From positions 124,001 to 188,000 of the forward strand of contig LSRY02000026.1 of the NCBI GenBank assembly GCA_001643675.2: a stretch of 64,000 nt of DNA. The letters run 5' to 3'. Source of the DNA: Monocercomonoides exilis (lineage: Eukaryota > Preaxostyla > Oxymonadida > Polymastigidae). A model generated the notes under the pieces. That model worked only from the letters and a program-made list of their open reading frames with translations. It was not told the DNA's origin and searched no databases. A program made the position numbers and the translations under genes. Of this stretch, positions 36,301-45,513 are shown piece after piece. How positions within the stretch are numbered: position 1 is the first letter of the stretch; every line of letters starts with the position of its first letter.

Positions 36301-37164
36301 ATGGACATTCACTGTAATAGCTGTTTCACTATTATTTCCCCCAATCTTCACCACTGCACTTGCACTCGACTCTATGTTATTCAATGTCGATGCAATCAAT
36401 GTGACTTTTGTTGCTTTGTCAAACAAAAACGGAGTGGTTGAAAACTTAGCAGTGTTGTTATCATCACTGAAAGATACTGCCTCCATGTTGAATTCACCTT
36501 CATCCACTTTCACCAGATGAATATTGGCTGTTTCTGTTTCTGTTGGACGAACAAATTGGCAAGTGCTAATTGTCAGATTAGGTGATAGTTTATTTGTATT
36601 TGTTATCATGGATGAAAGATCAGATGACACTGGAATTGACACATCTTCATTTTTAACCAATCGAATAATAGCCAATGTGCTTCCATCATTAGATGCATTT
36701 CCAAGTGAAATTGGATATATAAACTTCAGATACTTGAATGTCACATTTTGCTTGCAAGTGAACAGATCCTTGTTTTCATTTTCATTATTTACATCAGCAA
36801 GATATATACAGTTTATTTCCACTAACTCAGGAGTCCCATTTGCACTTTCATTTTGTTTTCCTTGGATCATTAATGAAACGTTTTTATCAAATGTATTCAC
36901 TCCTGCTACTAATGCAGATGTATTATTTTCTTGCTTTATAATTGTTATGTTCAATTGTTCAGCACTTGTATCATTAAGCTTTTGATATGCATCACTTATC
37001 TTTCCGATAGGGTCATTTGATGTTCCATTTGTTCCGTTTCCTCCACTTTTAACAAACACTTCTTTCACATTTTCAGAATATATGGAAAGCACAACTTGTA
37101 AAAATACAAATGTCAGAAACATTTTCAATTGATGTTCTTTTCTCAATTCAATCAAAGATCTACA
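33347..37164 (-). repeat. Left arm of 3.8-kb inverted duplication
   Basis: Reverse-complement homology with 38991-42805 begins at TGTAGATC, 42 bp upstream of the start codon, and ends about 40 bp after the stop codon. It covers one whole gene plus minimal flanks. Sequence outside the arms is unrelated on both sides. Confidence 0.88.
33385..37122 (-). CDS. Three-repeat beta-helix surface protein, copy A
   Basis: The 1245-residue protein starts at the ATG at 37122; an upstream in-frame TTG is not used because the ATG gives a clean signal peptide (MFLTFVFLQVVLSIYS). Three units of about 400 residues begin EVFVKSGG, EAYVKSGG and NVYVSEGA. Each is followed by a G-x-P-x-x-x-I/L-x-x-AY segment and ends with a C-x-x-GKSGxIxLxM-like or GKAGAILIEV turn. 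This is the pattern of right-handed beta-helix (pectin-lyase fold) adhesins. One membrane span (VVAIVVPIVVVVVVVVVVII) and the short basic tail RKRRSRNN end the protein, so it is a type I surface protein with many N-x-S/T sites. AATAAA lies five bases after the TGA. A surface adhesin or variant-antigen role is inferred. Its twin is 39033-42767. Confidence 0.82.
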   Translation of the reverse strand: MFLTFVFLQVVLSIYSENVKEVFVKSGGNGTNGTSNDPIGKISDAYQKLNDTSAEQLNITIIKQENNTSALVAGVNTFDKNVSLMIQGKQNESANGTPELVEINCIYLADVNNENENKDLFTCKQNVTFKYLKFIYPISLGNASNDGSTLAIIRLVKNEDVSIPVSSDLSSMITNTNKLSPNLTISTCQFVRPTETETANIHLVKVDEGEFNMEAVSFSDDNNTAKFSTTPFLFDKATKVTLIASTLNNIESSASAVVKIGGNNSETAITVNVHGCTFANCISTENGTNATSGALYVESNGTDSTFNISESKRYSNAKTTFTSCECANGKSGGIYLKMPKIDSADNLIWSEEDKLTVRGCKAGSDKQTFLYLEVPDDKLQDIAEEMKKKFAKNYVEGTNDWFVAAKGTKSEDIDFTAKYFDPHEAYVKSGGSDDAADGTKEKPFKTIKKAYDLLDKSKGPGEFSIKIMKKGEESGQEVLKAEAVTFSKETGITIEGVVEAEETGNEADTKVEIDCSNISESDLFTCQKTVTFKNLVFDFKSASGQVTDQSEGNEGTYALIHADSVSTSLTIDTCDFKQTTQTNTRGMLTNTGEEIKIHLVKVSAGTLTMNKVECTSENEVKFSAIPFLVDGTTTAVTAVSLTSLNLKKITSKGSAVMKIVGKTDTALSVNLDTCSFTECKSEDTTTDSCGALYVKSEHAESTFSIGNTGKTTFEKCTCTKGKSGAICLEMKNATKADELTWPETGTNLVFTGCKAGEADQKSNAEKNTGLYLDVPVSLHRDMAIAMKKSFAANYKKNENKCFVVAKGTEDSSEVDFTEVYFDPITNVYVSEGATDDSKNGLSYDNPKKKLDSAYKLFGVGVGGENFKINIIKTNESFKAAAVTLEKFSLTTIVGVTKTNGEETEKETEVEIDCNVKSDNHLFTCKSEVEFRGISFFYPLSLDEPEESNTDPHSLIVAEGADAKLSIVNCKFVRPEPDALSNVGETVGIHLVKVTEGELIMSGVECKGDNEVNFQESLFDIESASLVKLDTVEINKVSVTDGAAINIQDAAEKASSVRIEGLSMDGVKSSKGLCAGVMIKMVDDDSTVEMGREKKCSFKSCEAASGKAGAILIEVKDAVDNLKLPDVGKLELGDNKGKDSSVASLCIIAPDFDKFSQQKDSFAFAKDYNDDNKGWIVGATDEEAAPEDVYEKYLKEKKDEPEPEKKKMMSAGTVVAIVVPIVVVVVVVVVVIIAIVVVRKRRSRNN

Positions 37165-37420
37165 AATCTTGACAGCTTTTCCATCTCATTTGCTCCATCT
37201 CTTGTAAAGTGGTTCTCATCCACTCTTGTTTCTTCAAAACTATCACCATATCTTCATCCACTTTTCAAAAACTCCCAATCAAGCTCATGGACAAAGTGAA
37301 CAAAAGATACAATGTTCCTGATGATATCAAATGATATCGGATGATCTCTTTGATTTTGCTGATGGAAAGTTCTTGTTGTGTTTTCTCATAAGAAATAATA
37401 GGAAGATCTGTCACATCATA
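37165..37420 (-). pseudogene. Relic of the charged helical (EIIxxHxxHHNL) family
   Basis: Minus-strand pieces ISKIKEIIRYH, HELDWEFLKSG, then SFEETRVDENHFTRDGANEM and EKLSRFVDL follow the order seen in the intact gene at 45.5-46.8 kb (EIKEIIRHH, then a block like IEDVVVNRMHFAEEA and VEDLSKCIDW). Frames change twice. The match stops exactly where the duplicated arm begins at TGTAGATC, so the surface-protein arm interrupts it. Confidence 0.5.
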
Positions 37421-38990
37421 ATGAATCAAAAACCCTCCATTCACAACTCCCAAACAAATCATATCAAACCAACAATCCTTCTTCTTCTGTTTCTTGTTTC
37501 GCTGTATCCCTCTGTTGTTTGATAAATATACATGAAAACTGAAAACATGTTTCAAAAACAAAAATTTGAATAATTATAGAAATTATTTTTATTGACAGAA
37601 TAAACTCAGACATACATTTTCTTGGCTTCCTTTCCATGGACAACATCTTGACCTCATCATGTTCTTTTGTTTCAAGAGTGAGACTAAAAGTCATTTATTA
37701 TTCTTTCTCCAATTCAAAATACATTACAACAACAAAGTCCATCAATGATGGTCCATTTCCTTTCCTGCAATCATTCCATCTGTATCCATTCCAAGCCCAT
37801 CTCTGCCATTTCACATGTGGAATGGAACATGGAACATGGAACATGGAACAAGAACAGATCTTCATCGACAAATGTTTGGTTGATCCTCACAAACACATTC
37901 AAACATTCAGCAAGGTGTTCATTTTGAAGAGTGGAAGGAAAGTGAAGTGGAGATTACTTTGACACTATGACAGCCCACACATATTACTGTGCCTTTTGCT
38001 GTGTCATTGACGAATACGTGTGTGTTTCCATAAGAAGTTGCTGTCCACTGGCAGTTTGTCCACACACTTCACACATCGAACAAAACATTAAACAAATATA
38101 TGTTAAATTGACACAAATGCTTTTCAAACATTCAATCATTTCAATTTGTTTTGTGCATCTATCAATTTATTTATTGAACAACAAACAAACATTTAAACAA
38201 CAAAACAACAAAACAACAAAACAATAAAACATGAATATTATCATTATTATCAAATGTTTCTCTTTCCATTGGCTTTTGTCAATGATTCAACATGTGATTG
38301 TGCTCAATGATAGAAAAATCATCACTGGTTGTTGTATGGAAGTATGTTGAATCATGAATTCAATAAATGAAGAACATTATTGAAAACAACTAATGGAATG
38401 TATTTTTTTTTATCCATTAAAAACTGCACCATTTGAATGTCAACAAAAATGGTGTAGTATTAATTCGAAATATACTTATGACAATTGTTATACCCTTTAT
38501 TTAATTGACACATACTCAGAAAAACAAATCATATTTATTCTGTTTCTTTATTTTTCATGTGAACTCAGTCTCACAAAAATGTTATCAATTAAATATTATT
38601 AACCCTTCCAACTCAATGATAGTTGAGTTCATTTTCACAATTTGTCCTAATTCATTTCATATCAAAAAATACAGATAATAAAACAACTCACAAGAATCAG
38701 AAACACTTTCTGAAGGATAATTTTGTTTGAAAAATTCACACATAATTCAACATGTCAAGTCCAGTATTTTGAATGTGAACCAATCTCTACAAATAATAAT
38801 CAGTGAAAAAATGAAACAATGACTTTTATTGATTATTAATAATTTAAAAAGGAATTTTCTATGAGTAATATTTATGAATACACTCTTTCCAATGAAATAT
38901 GTAAATTTTCAATAATTCGAAAAAATACCAAAAAATACAAAGTATGTTTCAAACCATAAATTACAACAACAATTGTACGATTAATGTGTC
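37421..38990. other. Spacer between the inverted arms, with a 7-bp tandem repeat
   Basis: The unit TGGAACA repeats four times at 37823-37850, and an AACAAA-type repeat lies at 38190-38225. Open stretches here are short and unrecognised. Both surface-protein genes start at the edges of this spacer and point away from it, so their upstream control regions, if any, lie here. The two halves of the spacer are not inverted copies of each other. Confidence 0.5.
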
Positions 38991-41900
38991 TGTAGATCTT
39001 TGATTGAATTGAGAAAAGAACATCGATTGAAAATGTTTCTGAAATTTGTTTTTTTACAAGTTGTGCTTTCAATATATTCTGAAGATGTTAAAGAAGTGTT
39101 TGTTAAAAGTGGAGCAACTGGTGGAAATGGAACAAAAGATAGCCCCGTAGGAAAGATTAGTGAGGCATATCAAAAGCTTAATGATACAAGTGCAGAACAA
39201 TTGAACATTACAATTATCAAGCAAGAAAATAATACATCTGCATTAGTAGCAGGAGTGAATACATTTGATAAAAACGTTTCATTAATGATCCAAGGAAAAC
39301 AAAATGAAAGTGCAAATGGGACTCCTGAGTTAGTGGAAATAAACTGTATATATCTTGCTGATGTAAATAATGAAAATGAAAACAAGGATCTGTTCACTTG
39401 CAAGCAAAATGTGACATTCAAGTATCTGAAGTTTATATATCCAATTTCACTTGGAAATGCATCTAATGATGGAAGCACATTGGCTATTATTCGATTGGTT
39501 AAAAATGAAGATGTGTCAATTCCAGTGTCATCTGATCTTTCATCCATGATAACAAATACAAATAAACTATCACCTAATCTGACAATTAGCACTTGCCAAT
39601 TTGTTCGTCCAACAGAAACAGAAACAGCCAATATTCATCTGGTGAAAGTGGATGAAGGTGAATTCAACATGGAGGCAGTATCTTTCAGTGATGATAACAA
39701 CACTGCTAAGTTTTCAACCACTCCGTTTTTGTTTGACAAAGCAACAAAAGTCACATTGATTGCATCGACATTGAATAACATAGAGTCGAGTGCAAGTGCA
39801 GTGGTGAAGATTGTGGGAAAAAGTGAAACAAAGATTGAAGTGAATGTCCATGGGTGTACATTTTCCAATTGTAAATCAACAGAAGAAGCTGGAAGTGCAA
39901 CAAGTGGAGCATTGTATGTTGAAAGTGATCATTCAGAAAGTAAATTTAATATTTCAGAAAGTAAGCGATATTCAAATGCAAAAACAACATTTACTTCGTG
40001 TGAATGTGCCAATGGGAAATCAGGTGGGATATATCTGAAGATGCCAAAAATTGATAGTGCAGATAATCTGATATGGTCTGAGGAAGATAAATTGACAGTT
40101 AGAGGGTGCAAAGCTGGTTCAGATAAACAGACGTTTTTGTATTTGGAAGTGCCTGATGACAAGTTACAGGATATTGCCGAAGAGATGAAAAAGAAATTTG
40201 CCAAAAACTATGTGGAAGGAACAAATGACTGGTTTGTTGCAGCTAAGGGAACGAAGAGTGAAGATATTGATTTCACTGCGAAATATTTTGATCCACATGA
40301 GGCATATGTTAAAAGTGGAGGAAGTGATGACGCAGCAGATGGAACAAAAGAAAAACCATTTAAAACAATAAAAAAAGCTTATGATTTATTGGATAAATCA
40401 AAAGGTCCAGGAGAATTTTCCATAAAAATAATGAAAAAAGGAGAAGAATCTGGACAAGAAGTTCTTAAAGCAGAAGCTGTGACATTCTCAAAAGAGACAG
40501 GTATTACGATAGAAGGAGTGGTGGAAGCAGAGGAAACTGGAAATGAAGCTGATACGAAAGTTGAGATAGATTGTAGCAATATTTCTGAAAGCGATTTATT
40601 CACCTGTCAAAAAACAGTGACATTCAAGAATTTGGTGTTTGATTTCAAATCAGCATCTGGACAAGTAACAGATCAATCTGAAGGAAATGAAGGAACTTAT
40701 GCCTTGATTCATGCTGATTCAGTATCAACATCACTAACAATTGACACTTGTGATTTTAAGCAAACAACACAAACAAATACACGTGGGATGCTTACAAATA
40801 CAGGGGAAGAAATAAAAATCCATCTTGTGAAAGTGAGTGCAGGGACATTGACAATGAACAAGGTCGAATGCACTTCTGAGAACGAAGTGAAATTTTCAGA
40901 GACACCATTTTTGGTTGATGGAACAACAACAGCAGTCACGGCTGTTTCATTGACATCATTGAATCTGAAGAAGATCACATCAAAGGGAAGTGCTGTTATG
41001 AAAATTGTTGGAAATACAGACACAGCTATTTCAGTGAATTTGGACACATGCTCATTCACAGAATGCAAATCGGAAGATACAACAACAGATTCATGTGGAG
41101 CACTTTATGTGAAGAGCGAACATGCAGAAAGCACATTCTCCATTGGAAACACTGGGAAAACAACATTTGAAAAATGCACATGTACAAAGGGGAAATCAGG
41201 AGCAATATGTCTGGAGATGAAAAATGCAACAAAAGCAGATGAACTGACATGGCCAGAAACAGGAACCAATTTAGAATTTACTGGATGCAAGGTTTCAGAT
41301 TCAGATACAACTTCGAATGCTGAAAAGAACACAGGATTATATTTGGATGTACCAGTCAGCCTTCACAGAGACATGGCAATAGCGATGAAGAAAAGCTTTG
41401 CATCTGGATACAAGAAAAATGAAAATAAATGCTTTGTTGTTGCAAAAGGAACAGAGGATAGCTCTGAAGTTGATTTCACAGAAGTGTATTTTGATCCGAT
41501 AACAAATGTGTATGTCAGTGAAGGAGCAACAGATGATTCCAAAAATGGATTGAGCTATGACAACCCAAAGAAAAAACTGGATTCAGCATACAAATTGTTT
41601 GGAGTGGGTGTTGGAGGAGAAAACTTCAAGATCAATATCATCAAAACGAATGAATCATTCAAAGCTGCAGCTGTCACACTTGAGAAATTTTCATTGACAA
41701 CGATTGTGGGTGTAACCAAAACAAATGGAGAAGAAACAGAAAAAGAAACAGAAGTGGAGATCGATTGTAATGTTAAATCAGACAATCATTTGTTCACATG
41801 CAAAAGTGAAGTTGAGTTCAGAGGAATTTCATTTTTCTATCCATTGTCATTGGATGAGCCAGAGGAATCAAATACCGATCCACATTCATTGATTGTTGCA

Positions 41901-42805
41901 GAGGGTGCAGATGCAAAGTTGAGTATTGTGAACTGCAAATTTGTGAGACCAGAGCCAGATGCACTCAGTAATGTTGGAGAAACAGTTGGTATCCATCTTG
42001 TGAAAGTGACAGAAGGAGAACTTTCAATGAGTGGAGTTGAATGCAAGGGCGATAATGAAGTGAAATTCCTGGAATCATTGTTTGTGATTGATAGTGCTTC
42101 TTCAATCAAACTTGATACAGTTGAGATCAACAAAGTGAGTGTGACAGATGGAGCAGCAATCAACATCCAAGATGCAGCTGAAAAAGCATCGAGTGTTCGA
42201 ATAGAAGGGTTGAGCATGGATGGAGTGAAATCATCGAAGGGATTGTGTGCAGGTGTTATGATCAAGATGGTTGATGACGATTCGACAGTGGAAATGGGAA
42301 GAGAAAAGAAATGTTCATTCAAATCGTGTGAAGCAGCAAGTGGAAAGGCAGGAGCTATTCTCATTGAAGTGAAAGATGCAGTTGACAATTTGAAACTTCC
42401 GGATGTAGGCAAACTTGAGTTAGGTGACAACAAAGGGAAAGATTCATCGGTGGCATCACTGTGCATCATTGCTCCAGACTTTGATAAGTTCAGCCAACAG
42501 AAAGACTCCTTTGCATTTGCGAAGGACTACAACGACGACAACAAAGGATGGATTGTGGGGGCAACAGATGAAGAGGCTGCTCCTGAAGATGTGTATGAGA
42601 AATACCTGAAGGAGAAGAAAGATGAGCCAGAACCAGAAAAGAAGAAGATGATGAGTGCAGGGACTGTGGTTGCTATTGTTGTTCCTATTGTGGTTGTGGT
42701 GGTAGTGGTGGTTGTTGTGATTATTGCAATTGTTGTAGTCAGGAAGAGAAGATCTCGGAACAACTGAAAAATAAATGGAGGAGTGCAGTCAGTGATTGTT
42801 GTTGA
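38991..42805 (+). repeat. Right arm of 3.8-kb inverted duplication
   Basis: This is the reverse complement of 33347-37164 apart from clustered differences and a net 3-bp size change. It holds the plus-strand copy of the surface-protein gene with the same short 5' and 3' flanks. Confidence 0.88.
39033..42767 (+). CDS. Three-repeat beta-helix surface protein, copy B
   Basis: The 1244-residue protein has a signal peptide (MFLKFVFLQVVLSIYS), beta-helix-type units starting near residues 19, 422 and 824, a Val/Ile-rich membrane span near residues 1208-1234 and the basic tail RKRRSRNN. It is nearly identical to copy A, including synonymous sites over long stretches. Differences lie in short patches: about residues 17-60, 262-310, around 622 (FSETP for FSAIP), 658-668, 747-762, 789-793 and 996-1026. 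The first repeat has extra N-glycosylation sequons. The ATG at 39033 is preferred over the in-frame TTG at 39000. A cell-surface role follows from topology; a ligand is not known. Relatives with this fold are abundant in oxymonad and trichomonad genomes. Confidence 0.82.
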   Translation: MFLKFVFLQVVLSIYSEDVKEVFVKSGATGGNGTKDSPVGKISEAYQKLNDTSAEQLNITIIKQENNTSALVAGVNTFDKNVSLMIQGKQNESANGTPELVEINCIYLADVNNENENKDLFTCKQNVTFKYLKFIYPISLGNASNDGSTLAIIRLVKNEDVSIPVSSDLSSMITNTNKLSPNLTISTCQFVRPTETETANIHLVKVDEGEFNMEAVSFSDDNNTAKFSTTPFLFDKATKVTLIASTLNNIESSASAVVKIVGKSETKIEVNVHGCTFSNCKSTEEAGSATSGALYVESDHSESKFNISESKRYSNAKTTFTSCECANGKSGGIYLKMPKIDSADNLIWSEEDKLTVRGCKAGSDKQTFLYLEVPDDKLQDIAEEMKKKFAKNYVEGTNDWFVAAKGTKSEDIDFTAKYFDPHEAYVKSGGSDDAADGTKEKPFKTIKKAYDLLDKSKGPGEFSIKIMKKGEESGQEVLKAEAVTFSKETGITIEGVVEAEETGNEADTKVEIDCSNISESDLFTCQKTVTFKNLVFDFKSASGQVTDQSEGNEGTYALIHADSVSTSLTIDTCDFKQTTQTNTRGMLTNTGEEIKIHLVKVSAGTLTMNKVECTSENEVKFSETPFLVDGTTTAVTAVSLTSLNLKKITSKGSAVMKIVGNTDTAISVNLDTCSFTECKSEDTTTDSCGALYVKSEHAESTFSIGNTGKTTFEKCTCTKGKSGAICLEMKNATKADELTWPETGTNLEFTGCKVSDSDTTSNAEKNTGLYLDVPVSLHRDMAIAMKKSFASGYKKNENKCFVVAKGTEDSSEVDFTEVYFDPITNVYVSEGATDDSKNGLSYDNPKKKLDSAYKLFGVGVGGENFKINIIKTNESFKAAAVTLEKFSLTTIVGVTKTNGEETEKETEVEIDCNVKSDNHLFTCKSEVEFRGISFFYPLSLDEPEESNTDPHSLIVAEGADAKLSIVNCKFVRPEPDALSNVGETVGIHLVKVTEGELSMSGVECKGDNEVKFLESLFVIDSASSIKLDTVEINKVSVTDGAAINIQDAAEKASSVRIEGLSMDGVKSSKGLCAGVMIKMVDDDSTVEMGREKKCSFKSCEAASGKAGAILIEVKDAVDNLKLPDVGKLELGDNKGKDSSVASLCIIAPDFDKFSQQKDSFAFAKDYNDDNKGWIVGATDEEAAPEDVYEKYLKEKKDEPEPEKKKMMSAGTVVAIVVPIVVVVVVVVVVIIAIVVVRKRRSRNN

Positions 42806-44167
42806 AACAGTTTTTTTATCAAAAACAATGAAATGAAGAATACACATAAAAAAAACCAGAAAACTAAATAATATATGGAATTAGCAAAGATCAATATGTG
42901 TGTTTCGTGACTTTATACCTAAAAACTGACAGAAAAAGAGAGTTGATTCAGAACGGGCAAAACAAATGATTAATAATAAATTAATAATTCCTTTGATCTT
43001 CATCAAAAACTTAAATTATAACAAAAAAATTCTGGTACTGTCATAAAATGGATTAATTAAGAAAAAAAAAGAAAGCAATGACAATACAATCCACAAAGAA
43101 ACTTTTTAATTATAAAAGATAGTTATAACGTGTTTTCATAGTGAAGCAATTGAAGACTTTAGCATCAACAACAAAATCTATTGATGGATGAAGTGTTGAA
43201 TATTCAATGAATGAAAGATGAAGTCGATAAAATGTCCAATGAAAAGGGAGGAGAAAAAGTATTTGATGCATTTCTGAAAGACAACCTGAAGATCATTTTA
43301 TTTGGAAGCAAAAGGAGAGATTGAAAAAAATGAAGAATTACAAATCAGGAAAGGTGGCAAATGATGGATGATTGAAGAGAGGATTTTCAAAGATTAAAAC
43401 AATTCGATGAGCCTTCAAAGAGTGGCGGAAGAGCCAAAGGGAAGCGAGGTTAAGAAATAGCATTTCAATTGAAGAAAAAAGCAAATGTTTTATTGGGTGC
43501 AGATTATTTTGTTTCATATTTGAAAAAAATGAAAGCATAAGAAGGATATATCAGTTTTTCTTCTTGGGAAATACATAAATCCAAGTTTTTTTTGAACCTA
43601 ATGCAACAATGAAATAGTTGCTGTTTGCGGAACTTCGCAATACAACTGCATTTCCAACAAATCTTTGATGAATAATCTATTGTGAAATTGACATATTTTT
43701 TGTTTTAAATATTGGCTTCTGGAAATATGTGAATGAAGAGTTTTGAATGGAAAAGTTTTTCAATATCATTTGTTTTTGACTATCAAACTTCACAAAATAT
43801 ATATTCCTAATTTTTTCTTATTTAACATTAAAATAATTCTTCAAAACTTTTATTGAACACCCTTTTCTCAGATGCGAATCATTTGAAATAAAAAAATTAA
43901 AAAAAGAATGTTTTCTTCAAAATATTTTTTTTAACTTTCATTTCTTGAAATAAAAATTGGAGATAAAACGAAGCCTCAATAAGCGGCCTTTCATGATTTC
44001 CTCTGAAAAATTACAAAAAATGAAAAAAGATGATTGATTTATGTGTACACAAAATAATTCGTGTTACAGACAGGGCAAGACCGCATTATATGGGAATGGC
44101 CTATTTTCTGTGAAAATAATATATGAAAAATGTTTATAATATATATCATGTTTTCATGCATCAGAGA
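42806..44167. other. Gene-free AT-rich stretch
   Basis: No gene supported. A purine-rich segment at 43130-43470 has slightly higher GC but no consistent frame. Confidence 0.5.
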
Positions 44168-45428
44168 TGTGCGGAAGTTGACAAAAAAGTCAAAAACAAG
44201 AAATGTAAAATTGAGGAAAAAATGTGTGAATGCATTTTCAAAAATTAAAATTTTTCATTAAAAATAATTAATCAACTTCCATGGGGTCAAATTCTGATGC
44301 ACTTGCACAGTCCCCAGCTCCAAGTGAATATGATTCTTCAAATTCTGTCATTTGAAGAATGTCATTTTCATCTAATATATCAGATTCTAGCTCTGATTCT
44401 GTCGAGTCACTTTCTTCACTTTCAGATTCTTCCAATTCATTTTCTTTTTCCGTTAAATCGAAGATGATTTCCTTTATTAATTCCTCAAATTGTATTTGCA
44501 AGTTTCTTCTGACCAGACACATAGATAAAGAGTCACCAAAATACTTTTCTCTGCATCCCGTTCTTGGAAAAAATTTCCGTAAATTCATCCACAGACCTTC
44601 GACAGTGTTTGTGCATGCATGTGTCATTTTATTTTTGAATTCTCGCTTGTGACAGACGGAATCATGGGCGTAACAACAATCTTTCAATCTGGCATAAGCC
44701 TATCATTCATCGCTCATGATCCGAGTTCCAGGAAGTATTTTGGCTCGTATAATTGGTACAAATGTCTCAGCCTTCCTATTTGGCACAATCATCACAAAGT
44801 TCTTCCCCGCACTTCCCTCTTGTTTCCTTTCCACAGCTCCAAATATCCAAATTTGCCACTTTTTTTCCTTGCCCATTCTTTCTGCTCCTCCAAACAACTT
44901 TATTGATCTCAAAAATTCTTTCCGGCACTTCCATGATAACTTGATTATTGCTCCATATTAATGTGCATCTGACTCCAATAACACTCGTCCAATAATGAAT
45001 TGTGTTTTCTCTTATTCCAAGCAGTTCACCAATGTGTGCGGCTGATATACCAATGTTATAATATAAAACAATCATCAAAAACTTTCTCAGCGGTATTTTT
45101 GATTTTTCCAAAGATGTGTTTAAAAAAACTGACTGTTTTTTGCCACATTTTCCGCATCTCCAATATTTGTTATATTTGCCTCCGGATGTAAATATCATTT
45201 TGTATTTATCATGTCTGCATTCAGGAGCTTCTCCTTCCAGCACATTTACGAAATACCATTTCCAAGCACCCATTTCATCCGAAAATATATCGTTAAGTTC
45301 ACAAATAGGTGTTTTTGTGAACATTCTTTGTGACAAAGACATTTGATGAATGTTTGATCAAACCCATAAATACTTGAAAATGAACTTTTTTCAAAAAATA
45401 AAAATTTTATTTTTCACCAGTTTCCGCA
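44168..45428 (-). mobile_element. Merlin-type DNA transposon, inactive
   Basis: The transposase starts at the ATG at 45342. It has a zinc ribbon (YWRCGKCGKKQS), a helix-turn-helix (SAAHIGELLGIRENTIHYW) and the DDE domain (RIFEINKVVW, WQIWIFGAVERKQEG, ILPGTRIMSDE, HACTNTVEGLW) ending near 44268. Damage: the first catalytic Asp reads Asn (EINK for EIDE), one extra A in the A-run near 44867 shifts frame, and the codons after MSDE are TGA TAG where family proteins have Trp and a basic residue. The acidic C-terminal tail stays open. TGTGCGGAA at 44168-44176 and the complement of TGCGGAAACT at 45419-45428 are candidate terminal repeats. No target-site duplication was found. Confidence 0.7.
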
Positions 45429-45513
45429 TGTTTTTTGGAAATAATAATTGCATAATAATAAATAATAAAACATTATAAACAGAAATAATCTTATTCCAGG
45501 CGTTCCCATATCT

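Noticed and set aside
37266-37561. Possible complete small gene encoding about 98 residues
   Set aside because: Its start is unrelated, and its second half is a frame-broken piece of the charged helical family, so it is treated as a relic.
39000-39032. Upstream TTG-initiated extension of both surface proteins (MIELRKEH...)
   Set aside because: It begins with TTG and would place charged residues before the signal peptide. The internal ATG gives a clean signal sequence in both copies.
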